Part shown: one piece after another, positions 26,566-34,869 of the stretch
Layout of the letters: every line of letters begins with the position of its first letter
Numbering within the stretch: the stretch's first letter is position 1
NCBI RefSeq assembly: GCF_016862095.1
Contig: NZ_BOMH01000016.1
Coordinates: forward strand, 1 to 64,000
DNA from: Actinoplanes cyaneus
Lineage (GTDB): Bacteria > Actinomycetota > Actinomycetes > Mycobacteriales > Micromonosporaceae
DNA length: 64,000 bases
Direction of reading: 5' to 3'
Notes under the pieces: generated by a model
Seen by the model: the letters and a program-made list of their open reading frames with translations, nothing else
The model's database searches: none
Told to the model about the DNA's origin: nothing
Made by a program: the position numbers and the translations under genes

Positions 26566-27803
26566 CAAAGCTCCTCAACACGCCGGATGAGCACCGGCAG
26601 CAGCCAGGTGCCGAGCACACCGAGCCGGGCGCCGGCCTCGGCCTGCCGGTCGGTCAGATAGCGCACGGCCAGGTCGACCAGGTAGAGCAGGGCGGTCGTC
26701 TCGCGGGCCACCGGCGCCACCCCGAACGGGGCGAGCAACTCGTCGGCCCGGCGCACCGTCGCCTCCACGGCGCCCCGGGCGTCGCCGCTGGACTGGATGC
26801 GTCGCTGCAGCTCGTGGTGGACCGCGTCGAAGCCGAGGGGCACCCCGGTGGCGAACCGCTCCCAGTCCCAGACGAGCAGCGCGTCGGCGAGGTTCGCCAT
26901 GTTCCAGGGCGCCCAGTCGCCGTGCCACGCGCCGTACCGCAGCGTGGTCTCCCCGGCGTGCACGGCGAGCACGTCCACGGCGGCGAGCAGCGCGGCCCCT
27001 TCCGGGCGTTCGCCGACCGCGGCCAGCCGGGCGCGCAGCTCGTGCCAGTACGCGCTCTGGTTCAGTGGCCCGGTCGTGTAGCCGCAGCAGCCGGCGATGT
27101 CGAGCATGGCGGCGGTGAGCCGGCGCGGGGTCAGCGGCGCCCGGGGCAGCCAGACCGGCAGCGCCGACTGGACCAGCACCTGCATGCCGCGCCACTGACC
27201 GGCGTGCAGGACCCGCGGCACTGTCAGCTTGGTCAGCCCGCTCGTGCCGAGCGCGTTCAGCGCGGCGGTCTCGGCGCGGACCAGGCGCTGGGTGAGCGGC
27301 CCGGTGCCGATCTTGCCGAACGCGAACGTGTCGCCCTCGGGGGTGAGCAGCTGGAGGACCGGCTTGCGGTTGGCGCGGGCCGGACCGATATGGACACTTA
27401 CGGACAAATCGCGCCGGAGTGCGTCGCTCAGATACCCGTCGATGCTGGCCGAGACCGGGCCGGTGACCACGATCCGGTCCCGGAACACCAGGCGTTCCGC
27501 GCGGGCGTGCACGGCGGCGACCACCGCGTTGCGCTTGAGCCTGGCCATCCGGGACTGCGGCTCGGCGTACCGTCGGACGGCCGCCGCGGCGACCGCCGGC
27601 GAGGCGTTCGGAACCAGCAGGCGGGGACGGTGCGCGTTCGGCACCACGAGGTACTCGGCGATGCGGTTGTGCTCGCCGTCGTCCTCGCGGGCGGTCCGGC
27701 ACGGCGGCGGATAGAGCAGCGCCAGGACCTCGGTCAGATACTGGGTACGTAGCGCGGCGTCGCCCGCGGTCAACTCGGCGGGCGCGGTCTTGACCGGACT
27801 CAC
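26565..27803 (-). CDS. Aminoglycoside-phosphotransferase-like kinase-fold protein
   Basis: A 412-aa protein. The C-terminal half has kinase-fold marks: YGAWHGDWAPWNMANL (HxDxxxxN catalytic loop) near residue 315 and LLVWDWERFATGVPLGFDAVHHEL (DFG-equivalent DWE). The N-terminal 150 residues are less conserved (RIAEYLVVPNAHRPRLLVPN). Coupled on both sides within the polysaccharide operon (GTGA at its start). It may phosphorylate a sugar or lipid intermediate; the substrate is not evident and resistance is unlikely from this context. Confidence 0.75.
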   Translation of the reverse strand: MSPVKTAPAELTAGDAALRTQYLTEVLALLYPPPCRTAREDDGEHNRIAEYLVVPNAHRPRLLVPNASPAVAAAAVRRYAEPQSRMARLKRNAVVAAVHARAERLVFRDRIVVTGPVSASIDGYLSDALRRDLSVSVHIGPARANRKPVLQLLTPEGDTFAFGKIGTGPLTQRLVRAETAALNALGTSGLTKLTVPRVLHAGQWRGMQVLVQSALPVWLPRAPLTPRRLTAAMLDIAGCCGYTTGPLNQSAYWHELRARLAAVGERPEGAALLAAVDVLAVHAGETTLRYGAWHGDWAPWNMANLADALLVWDWERFATGVPLGFDAVHHELQRRIQSSGDARGAVEATVRRADELLAPFGVAPVARETTALLYLVDLAVRYLTDRQAEAGARLGVLGTWLLPVLIRRVEEL

Positions 27804-29170
27804 ATCTGTTTCCCCTCGATCCAGTTGCGCCACAGGAGCGCGTACGCCAGAACCATGAAGGCCAGAGGGGTGACCAGGGAGTTGTACCAGAGCATCGCGG
27901 AGAACGAGCTGACCAGCGCGGCGCTGCCGGCCACCCCGATCGCGCTGCGGTCGGAGCGGAAACGCCACAGGCCGTACGCGAAGAAGCCCAGATACCCCAC
28001 GGTGCCCACCGCGCCGTGCGAGTAGAGCAACTGCCACAGCTGCCCGTTCCCGCCGATCGTGAAGTTGCCGCAGCGCTCGCACTCCGAGCTCTCGCCGACC
28101 GTGATCGAGTTGCGCCCGCCGAGCGTGTTGCGGGTGCCGCCGTAACCGATCACCGGTGACTCGGCGAAACCGTCCAGCGCCTTCTCGGTCAGGAACGCGC
28201 GTACGCCGTTCGACTTGCCGTTGTCCAGTCGCGCCTGCACCGTCGAGCCGAGCGGGGTGGCGGTCAGCGCGAGCGCGATCGCCGCGGCGGTCAGCGCCAC
28301 GGCGCCGAGAACCCAGACCTTGCCGGCCAGGACGTAACGGGCCGCGACGTACAGCAGGACGACCCCCAGCCCGATCCACAGGCCCCGGTTGAGCGAGACC
28401 ACGGCCGGGGCGATCGAGACCAGCAGGCAGAGCCAGGCCAGTGCCCTCTTGCGCCCGCTCGTGGTCGCCGCCGCGGCCACCAGCAGCCAGCTGACCAGCA
28501 GGCAGAAGTTGTTGCCCCAGGTGTTGGTGTAACCCCACGGCGCTGCCGGCCGGGGGGCCTCGCCGCCGACGAGGTCCATGATCTGCGCGGCGTACGGATG
28601 CACCAGCGACCGCACGAACCCCTTGGACCGGATCCCCTGCGGCAGCAGCCACTCCACCGGCGAGGTGAACTCGAAGTTCCCGGCGACCATGCCGAGCAGC
28701 CCACCCAGCACGGTCAGCACGAACATGCCGGCCAGCAGCCGGACCAACCGGCGCCGGGACAGCTCACGCTCGGTCAGGTTCCCGGCGTAGAGCAGGAGCA
28801 CGGTGATCGAGACGTACATCGCCAGTTTGTAAGCGACGGCGGGCAGTCGCCCGGCAGCCCGCTCGACCACCGTCCCGGCCGGGTCCGCGCCCAGCGCGGC
28901 GATGCTCACCACCGCCGCGACCAGGAAGATCAGCCACCAGGCGAAACCCGGCGGCAGGCGCAGCGGCCGTCCCGCGGCCCGTCGCCGGACCAGCAGGAAC
29001 AGCATCGGCGCGGCCATCAGCGGGAAGATCAGCACGCCCAGGCCGAGCGCCCACCAGAGCGGATAGAGCAGCAGGATCCCGGAGACCGGCCAAGCCGGCA
29101 GCGTCAGGTCCTTGACGGCAGAACCACGCGCCGGGCCGGCGGACAACTCCGCCGGGACGACCGTGGTCAC
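27800..29170 (-). CDS. O-antigen ligase-like / Wzy-type membrane protein
   Basis: A 456-aa polytopic protein with about 10-12 membrane segments (SGILLLYPLWWALGLGVLIF, ITVLLLYAGNL, LVRLLAGMFVLTVLGGLLGM, WLCLLVSIAPAVVSLNRGLW). It has a long extracytoplasmic loop with a conserved-looking GYGGTRNTLGGRNS and Cys-containing SSECERCGNF before the last helices, as in the Wzy_C/WaaL family. It probably polymerises or attaches repeat units outside the membrane. Overlaps both neighbours by 4 bp. Confidence 0.82.
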   Translation of the reverse strand: MTTVVPAELSAGPARGSAVKDLTLPAWPVSGILLLYPLWWALGLGVLIFPLMAAPMLFLLVRRRAAGRPLRLPPGFAWWLIFLVAAVVSIAALGADPAGTVVERAAGRLPAVAYKLAMYVSITVLLLYAGNLTERELSRRRLVRLLAGMFVLTVLGGLLGMVAGNFEFTSPVEWLLPQGIRSKGFVRSLVHPYAAQIMDLVGGEAPRPAAPWGYTNTWGNNFCLLVSWLLVAAAATTSGRKRALAWLCLLVSIAPAVVSLNRGLWIGLGVVLLYVAARYVLAGKVWVLGAVALTAAAIALALTATPLGSTVQARLDNGKSNGVRAFLTEKALDGFAESPVIGYGGTRNTLGGRNSITVGESSECERCGNFTIGGNGQLWQLLYSHGAVGTVGYLGFFAYGLWRFRSDRSAIGVAGSAALVSSFSAMLWYNSLVTPLAFMVLAYALLWRNWIEGKQM

Positions 29171-30885
29171 TTCTCGTCGCCGTCCGTGGTGGCAGGGCCG
29201 GACGTCTCGCGCGAGGCCGGCGCGGCGCCGCCGTCGGCCGGTCGCCGCCGGGCCGCCGCCGGGACCGGCTCACCACGATCGGGCAGCGGGGTGAACTGCT
29301 GGGTGGCCTCGTCGATCACCGGCTCCTGCCCGGGTGGCGGCAGGGCCACGGCCGGCTCGGCGACGGTTCCGGCACGCCGGGCGGCGAGCCGGGGCAGCAC
29401 CACCGCGCCGAGCAGCCGGGTGCCGACCCGCTGCAGCTGCTCGGTGGCGTCCACCAGGGCCGGGCGGTTGGTGCGGCGCAGCTCGACCGCCAGGATCGCG
29501 GCGTCGGCGAAGCTCGCCAGGCTCTGCGCGTCGGCGCTGCTGCTCGTGGACGGGGCCTCGATCACGACGTACCCGCCCTGCCTGCGCAGCGCGTCCAGGG
29601 TGTCGCGCAACCGCTGCGACTGCATCAGGCCGGCCGCGGTCGCCGAGCCGCCGGTGGTGATCACCCGCAGCGACGGGATGCGCGGGGCGCGCTGCAGCAC
29701 CCGGCTGAGCCCGACCCGGCCGCCGAGCAGCTCGGACAGGCCCGGCACGGCGGCCACGCCGAGCATCCGGGCCAGCGGCGCCGCGTCCACGACGCTGTCC
29801 GGCAGGTGGGCTCCGATCAGGACCACGTCGCTTCCGGTACGGGCGAGCGCCGCCGCCAGGTTCGCCGCGACCAGCGTGCTCGCCGAGCCCCGGCTGCTGC
29901 CGGTCACCACGATCACGCGATCGCCGGCGTCCAGGCTGGCCAGCACCTCGTTGCGCAGCCGGTTGAAGACACGGCCACCGGGCCCGTACGGCTGCAGGAC
30001 GTCGTCGAAGTGCGGGGTGGTCCGCTCGTCCAGGGTGGCCAGTACCGGCACCCGCCCCCGGTCGCGGACGTCCATGGCGGTGACCAGACGCCTGTCGAAA
30101 CGCTCCCGCAGGTAGGCCAGCGCCAGCCCGAGCAGCAGCCCGATCATGCCACCGGTCGCGATGTCCAGCAGCGTGTTCGGGCTCGACGGGGCGTCCGGCA
30201 GGCGGGCGTCGCTGATGATCGCGCCGGCGCCGACCTGGGTCGTGGTCAGCTCGTTGAGGCGCCCGGTCAGGCTGTTCAGCTGGTTCTGCGAGTTGCTGCG
30301 CAGGCTCAGCAGGTTGCTCTCGATCGAGCTGCCCCGCTTGGCCTGCGCCAGCTTGGCGTTGATCCCGGTGAGCGAGGTGGTGAGCTGCTTGACCTTCAGA
30401 TTGAGCGAGGCGATCTGCTTGTCCAGCACCGAGCGGGCGGACTCCTCGCGGTTGCGCAGGTACGCCTCGGCGAACGCGTGCGAGCCGGCCTGCGCCTTCA
30501 GCGGGCTGTCCGCCTGGAACGTGATCACCAGGACCGTGGTGTTCGCCGGGACCTGCACCGACACCGAGTGGGCCAGCTCGACCGGCGGGACGTCGGTGCG
30601 CAGGAGCGCGGCGGCCTTCGCGGCGACCGCGCCGGAGCCGACCAGCTGGGCCTCGGTGTCCAGGTTGACCGCGCCCTTGGTGCGGCCGCCCTGGGCGTTG
30701 ACGTCCTGGTCGACCGCCTGCACCAGGACCGACGAGGAGGACTCGTAGACCCGGGGCAGCGAGTGGGTCACCGCGGCGCCGACGCCCAGCCCTGCGGCCG
30801 TCGCGGCCAGGGCGATCCACCAGTGCCGGCGAACCGCGCCCAGGTAGTGCGCGACATCGGAGGACGGTGGGCGAGACGCTTCCAT
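29167..30885 (-). CDS. Wzz-type chain-length protein fused to a degenerate BY-kinase domain
   Basis: 572 aa. Transmembrane helices at about 22-40 and 240-260 bracket an extracytoplasmic Wzz domain with a coiled coil (155-215). The cytoplasmic part is a BY-kinase/ParA-like fold, but its nucleotide motifs are altered: the P-loop reads VTGSSRGSASTLVAANLA (328-344) with no Lys, the A' motif VVLIGAHLPD lacks its Asp, and Walker B YVVIEAPST has Glu for Asp. There is no C-terminal Tyr cluster. It therefore likely controls chain length or scaffolds the export complex without kinase activity. First gene of the coupled run. Confidence 0.85.
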   Translation of the reverse strand: MEASRPPSSDVAHYLGAVRRHWWIALAATAAGLGVGAAVTHSLPRVYESSSSVLVQAVDQDVNAQGGRTKGAVNLDTEAQLVGSGAVAAKAAALLRTDVPPVELAHSVSVQVPANTTVLVITFQADSPLKAQAGSHAFAEAYLRNREESARSVLDKQIASLNLKVKQLTTSLTGINAKLAQAKRGSSIESNLLSLRSNSQNQLNSLTGRLNELTTTQVGAGAIISDARLPDAPSSPNTLLDIATGGMIGLLLGLALAYLRERFDRRLVTAMDVRDRGRVPVLATLDERTTPHFDDVLQPYGPGGRVFNRLRNEVLASLDAGDRVIVVTGSSRGSASTLVAANLAAALARTGSDVVLIGAHLPDSVVDAAPLARMLGVAAVPGLSELLGGRVGLSRVLQRAPRIPSLRVITTGGSATAAGLMQSQRLRDTLDALRRQGGYVVIEAPSTSSSADAQSLASFADAAILAVELRRTNRPALVDATEQLQRVGTRLLGAVVLPRLAARRAGTVAEPAVALPPPGQEPVIDEATQQFTPLPDRGEPVPAAARRRPADGGAAPASRETSGPATTDGDEK

Positions 30886-30916
30886 CGGTTTCCGCGGCCT
30901 TTCGAGCAGGAGTTTT

Positions 30917-30946
30917 GGGCGTTTCGCCCCAAGGGGTCCAACGCCC
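30917..30946 (-). terminator. Intra-operon hairpin ahead of the Wzz-like gene
   Basis: GGGCGTT and AACGCCC (30940-30946 and 30917-30923) form a 7-bp stem with an inner ACCCCTTGGGGC pairing, in the 83 bp between the APS-kinase gene and the Wzz-like gene, followed by AAAAC. Could attenuate or separate the two transcripts. Confidence 0.35.
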
Positions 30947-30968
30947 CACTCCCGCCGCGAGTGATGGG

Positions 30969-32489
30969 TTACGCCAGTTTGGGCTCCACCCAGCCGTTCT
31001 CGACCAGGTAACCGAGGACGGCCTCGACGGCCTCGGTCACCGACATCGTGGTGGTGTCGAGGGTCAATTCCGCGTCGAGCGGCTCCTCGTACGGGTCGTC
31101 GATACCGGTCATCCCGCGCAGCTGGCCCGCGCGCGCCCGGGCGTAGAGGCCCTTGCGGTCCCGCGCCTCGCACACCTCCAGCGGGGTCGCCACGTGCACC
31201 AGCACGAACCCGGCGCCGGCCTCCACCGCCATCCGGCGCACCGCGGAGCGAGCCGCCTCGTACGGCGCGATCGGGCAGGCCACCGCCATGCCGCGATGCC
31301 GGCCCACCTCGGCCGCGACCCAGCCGATCCGGCGCACGTTGCGGTCCCGGTCCGCCTTGCTGAAGCCCAGCCCGGCGGTCAGCTCGCGGCGCACCACGTC
31401 ACCGTCGAGCAGCGTGACGGTCCGCTCGCCGGTCTCCCGCAGCGTGTCGGCGAGGTTCCGCGCGATCGTCGACTTGCCGGAGCCGGACAGGCCGGTGAAG
31501 AAGACCACCAGGCCGCGGTGCCGGCGCGGTGGCCGCACCCGGGACAGCTCCTTGGCCACGGCCGGCGGGGTGTGCCACTCGGGCAGCGGGAAACCCCGGT
31601 CCAGCAGGTCCTCGATCTCCTCCGGGAGCATCGCCAAGCGGCGGTTGCGCGGCGGGATGTCGTCGCGCCAGCGCCACTGGCCGTCCCGGTTGTCGTAGGC
31701 GAGCTCCCGCGGCACCAGCACCCGCAGCCCCGCCCCGGAGAGGGTCTCGCTGGTGGAAAGGATGTGGGTGACGCCGTACGACGCGGCGACCCGGGAGCGC
31801 AGCAGCGCGTCCCGCATCTCGTCGCCGTGCGGGGAGACCGGCACCGCGACGATGGTGGCCGGGGGCATCCGGTCGCGGGCCGCGAAGACCGCCCGGACCA
31901 GCGCTTCCGGGGGCAGCCCGTCCGGCCCGTGACCGCTGATCGGGATCAGGATGAGCAGGTGCGCCCCGAGCGTGCGGGCGGCGTGCGCGATCTGTGCCAG
32001 CTGCGGCCGGTGCAGCGGCCGGTCGGCGATCACGCCGAGGACCCGGCCGGGCGGCAGCAGCGACCGGACCTCCTCCGGGGTGCGCCGCAGACGCTGGAAC
32101 GGGCCGTGCCCGCCGTCGCCCATCTTGCGCACCGGGCCGCCGACGCCGTACCGGTTGTCGCCGGCCCGCCAGACGTCGAGGGCCTCGACGGCGGCGATGG
32201 GCGCGCCCTCCAGGTCGGTCAGCACCACGGTCCGCCGGGCGGGGTCGGCCGGGTTCAGCCGCTCGGCCAGCTCCTGCGGGATCTCCAGGGTGACCGGGAC
32301 CGGCCAGGGCGTGCCGTTGGCGAGCCGGCCGGTGCGGGCCAGCGCGACCAGGTCGCCGCGCGCCAGGAACCCGGTCAGCGGCGCATAGGCCCCGGAGAGC
32401 AACAGCTCGAGATCTGCTAGCTCAAATGGGCGCGGGGCGTACGACGGCGCGTCCCGCAGGACGTCTTCCGGCAAAACCGAGCCACTCAC
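30969..32489 (-). CDS. ATP-sulfurylase-like domain fused to APS kinase (PAPS synthesis)
   Basis: 506 aa. The C-terminal domain (about 325-500) is a complete APS kinase: P-loop FFTGLSGSGKSTIARNL, LLDGDVVRREL, GLGFSKADRDRNVRRIGWVA and RDRKGLYARARAG. It makes PAPS. The N-terminal 300 residues have the ATP sulfurylase layout, but the HxxH site reads DRPLHRPQ (second His lost) and the GRDHAGxG motif is replaced by STSETLSGAG. Sulfurylase activity is thus doubtful and APS would come from another enzyme. GTG at 32489 with AAGGGGA upstream. Sits at the head of the operon containing a sulfotransferase. Confidence 0.88.
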   Translation of the reverse strand: MSGSVLPEDVLRDAPSYAPRPFELADLELLLSGAYAPLTGFLARGDLVALARTGRLANGTPWPVPVTLEIPQELAERLNPADPARRTVVLTDLEGAPIAAVEALDVWRAGDNRYGVGGPVRKMGDGGHGPFQRLRRTPEEVRSLLPPGRVLGVIADRPLHRPQLAQIAHAARTLGAHLLILIPISGHGPDGLPPEALVRAVFAARDRMPPATIVAVPVSPHGDEMRDALLRSRVAASYGVTHILSTSETLSGAGLRVLVPRELAYDNRDGQWRWRDDIPPRNRRLAMLPEEIEDLLDRGFPLPEWHTPPAVAKELSRVRPPRRHRGLVVFFTGLSGSGKSTIARNLADTLRETGERTVTLLDGDVVRRELTAGLGFSKADRDRNVRRIGWVAAEVGRHRGMAVACPIAPYEAARSAVRRMAVEAGAGFVLVHVATPLEVCEARDRKGLYARARAGQLRGMTGIDDPYEEPLDAELTLDTTTMSVTEAVEAVLGYLVENGWVEPKLA

Positions 32490-32627
32490 CTTTGTATCCC
32501 CTTGCCCCGGCCGACTTGGGTGACAGTTTCGCAGCCCGCTTCCCGTCGGTCGAGGCGGGCTCGCGATCTTGCCGTCCCGGTCCGAAAATCGTCCGTTTGC
32601 CGGACTCCCCAGGAGGTCCGCGCTTTC

Positions 32628-32657
32628 TTGGACAATTGCGGGCAATCCCCTTAATAT
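32628..32657 (+). promoter_or_regulatory. Strong SigA-type promoter, probably leaderless
   Basis: TTGGAC (32628-32633), an 18-nt spacer and TAATAT (32652-32657), 9 nt before the GTG start at 32667. The -10 is inside CCCTTAATATAGGG, which is partly self-complementary. Confidence 0.65.
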
Positions 32658-32666
32658 AGGGCGATT

Positions 32667-33812
32667 GTGAGACAGATCTTCCATGTCGCAGCGCTCGGCA
32701 CCGCCCTCACGATGGCCGTCGCGGCCACCGTGACCTGGGCGTGGACCGGCGACGCCGACCGGACCGCCCCTGTCGCGATCACCTCCGACTCCGCCCCGCT
32801 GGTGAGAGACGCCGAGCCCGCGCTGGGCCGCGTCGTCGCCGCCCGGGCCGCCGCGCCGCGCGCCCGGCGCTGCGTCACCGGCTACAAGCTCGTCCCCACC
32901 TGCGGCATCCTGTGGGGCGTGGCGCCCGGCGCGCGCACCGAGGACCACGGCTTCGAGGCGCTCGCCGACTTCGAGCGCAAGACCGGGCGGCACCAGGCGA
33001 TCTATCACGCGTACCACCACGGGACCCGGCAGCTGTTCCCGACGCCGCAGGAGATGGCGATCGCCAGGCAGCCCGGGAAGAAGCGGGTGCTGCTGCTCAA
33101 CTGGAAGCCGGAGAGCGCCTCCTGGGCCCGGATCGCCCGTGGTGACCGGCGCACCGACGCCTTCCTGGACCGGCTGGCCGGGCACATCCACCGCAACTTC
33201 CGGGAGCCGTTCTTCTTCGCGATCCACCACGAGGCCGAGGACCAGGTGCGCGAGCGACGCGGGTCGGGGTACACGGCGCGCGACTACGCGGCGATGTTCC
33301 GGCACGTGGTGAACCGGCTGCGGGCGCACGGCGCGGGGAACCTGGTCACCGTGCTGGTGCACATGGCGTACGTCCCGCACACCACCAAGAGCTGGTTCAG
33401 CGACATGTACCCGGGCGACGACGTGGTCGACTGGATCGGCTTCGACACGTACTCCTACAGCGATCCCGGTTACGGTCACGGCGACTTCGCCGAGCTGCTC
33501 AACCGGCGCTCGGCGATGAAACCGCGCTGGCCCGGCTTCTACAACTGGGTGCGCGCACACCACCCCCGCAAGCCCCTGATGGTGGCGGAGTGGGGCGTGT
33601 GGTTCAGCAGACGCAACCCCGGGCACATGGCCGCGTTCTACCGCGAGGTGGGCAGGCAGATCGGGCACTTCCCGGCGATCAAGGCGATGGTGCACTTCGA
33701 GACGCCGGCCAACCAGAAGGGGCAGGACTCGTCGGTGGACAGCACGCCGGCGGCTCTGCGGGAGTACCGCCGCCTGGGGAAACTCCCAGTCTTCCAGGTC
33801 ACGTTGCGGTGA
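32667..33812 (+). CDS. Secreted GH26-like glycoside hydrolase
   Basis: A 381-aa protein with a signal or anchor segment (residues 5-25, VAALGTALTMAVAATVTWAW). The (beta/alpha)8 domain parallels the GH26-like lipoprotein at 22436-23434: FFAIHHEAED holds the likely acid/base Glu, YPGDDVVDWIGFDTYSY is the shared substrate-site segment, and PLMVAEWGVW the nucleophile Glu. GTG start fits a leaderless transcript. Divergent from the APS-kinase operon. It probably acts outside the cell on the cluster's polysaccharide or a host/plant beta-glycan. Confidence 0.82.
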   Translation: MRQIFHVAALGTALTMAVAATVTWAWTGDADRTAPVAITSDSAPLVRDAEPALGRVVAARAAAPRARRCVTGYKLVPTCGILWGVAPGARTEDHGFEALADFERKTGRHQAIYHAYHHGTRQLFPTPQEMAIARQPGKKRVLLLNWKPESASWARIARGDRRTDAFLDRLAGHIHRNFREPFFFAIHHEAEDQVRERRGSGYTARDYAAMFRHVVNRLRAHGAGNLVTVLVHMAYVPHTTKSWFSDMYPGDDVVDWIGFDTYSYSDPGYGHGDFAELLNRRSAMKPRWPGFYNWVRAHHPRKPLMVAEWGVWFSRRNPGHMAAFYREVGRQIGHFPAIKAMVHFETPANQKGQDSSVDSTPAALREYRRLGKLPVFQVTLR

Positions 33813-33887
33813 GGTGCGCACGGGCGGCTCACCGCCGTACGGGAAAAGCGTTCTTGATCTTCTTCGCAAAGCTGTGAGAACGCTGAG

Positions 33888-33912
33888 GGACCCTGAGAGG
33901 GCCTCAGGGTCC
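33888..33912 (+). terminator. Terminator after the second GH26-like gene
   Basis: Perfect 10-bp stem GGACCCTGAG/CTCAGGGTCC with a 5-nt loop, 76 bp past the stop and ahead of the ABC transporter operon. Confidence 0.65.
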
Positions 33913-33954
33913 TTCCGGATTCAGCGACGTGCGGTGGCTTCCTAGGCTGAGGCC

Positions 33955-34869
33955 GTGAACATCATCGCTACTCAGGCGCTCACGAAGACGTACGGGGGCG
34001 GGGTGACCGCCCTCTCCGATCTCACCGTGCAGGTCGAAGCAGGCGTCATCGGCCTTGTCGGCGCGAACGGCGCCGGCAAGAGCACGTTCATCAAGATCAT
34101 GCTCGGCCTCATCGCCCCCAGCTCGGGCTCGGTGCGGGTCTTCGACATCGACCCGGTCACCGAGACCGACAAGGTAAGGGCGCGGGTCGGGTACATGCCT
34201 GAGAACGACTGCCTTCCGCCGGACGTGTCGGCCGCCGAATTCGTCACCCACCTCGGCCGGATCAGCGGCCTGCCACGCACCGCCGCCCGCGAGCGTGCCT
34301 CGGAGACGCTCCGGCACGTCGGCCTCTACGAGGAGCGGTACCGGCAGATCGGTGGCTACTCGACCGGCATGAAGCAGCGCGTCAAGCTCGCCCAGGCCCT
34401 GGTGCACGACCCCGACCTGCTGCTGCTCGACGAGCCAACGAACGGCCTCGACCCGGCCGGCCGCGACGCCATGCTCGCCCTGATCCACCGGATCGGCGCC
34501 GAGTTCGGCATCTCCGTCGTGGTCTGCTCGCACCTGCTCGGCGAGGTCGAGCGGATCTGCGACTCGCTGATCGCGATCCAGGGCGGCCGGCTGCTGCGCG
34601 CCGACCGGATCTCCTCGATGACCACCGCGTCCGACGTGCTCGCGGTCGAGGTCAGCGACGGCGCCGACGAGCTCGCCGTCCGCCTCACCGAGATGGGCCT
34701 CGCGGTCACCCGGGACCATCGGATGCTGCTCGTGCCGATGGACTCCGACGACGCGTACGACCGGATCCTGCGCGCCGTGACCGAGCTCGAACTCCACCTG
34801 CACCGCCTGGACCAGCGCCGGCACCGTGTCGCCGAGCTCTTCACCGCGAAGGAGACCGTCGATGTCTGA
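33955..34869 (+). CDS. ABC transporter ATP-binding protein (ABC-2 exporter)
   Basis: 304 aa. Walker A GANGAGKSTFIKI (about 37-49), Q-loop region GYMPENDCLPPDV, signature YSTGMKQRVKLAQ, Walker B LLLLDEPTNGLDP and switch VVCSHLLGEVE. After about 215 a regulatory C-terminal region follows, as in ABC-2 drug or polymer exporters. GTG start at 33955; TAGGCT ends 6 nt before it, suggesting a leaderless operon start. Pairs with the permease whose start overlaps by 8 bp. Substrate unknown. Confidence 0.92.
   Translation: MNIIATQALTKTYGGGVTALSDLTVQVEAGVIGLVGANGAGKSTFIKIMLGLIAPSSGSVRVFDIDPVTETDKVRARVGYMPENDCLPPDVSAAEFVTHLGRISGLPRTAARERASETLRHVGLYEERYRQIGGYSTGMKQRVKLAQALVHDPDLLLLDEPTNGLDPAGRDAMLALIHRIGAEFGISVVVCSHLLGEVERICDSLIAIQGGRLLRADRISSMTTASDVLAVEVSDGADELAVRLTEMGLAVTRDHRMLLVPMDSDDAYDRILRAVTELELHLHRLDQRRHRVAELFTAKETVDV

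Noticed and set aside
26565..27803. Aminoglycoside resistance gene
   Set aside because: Kinase-fold motifs are present, but the operon context and unusual N-terminal half argue against a drug-modifying role.
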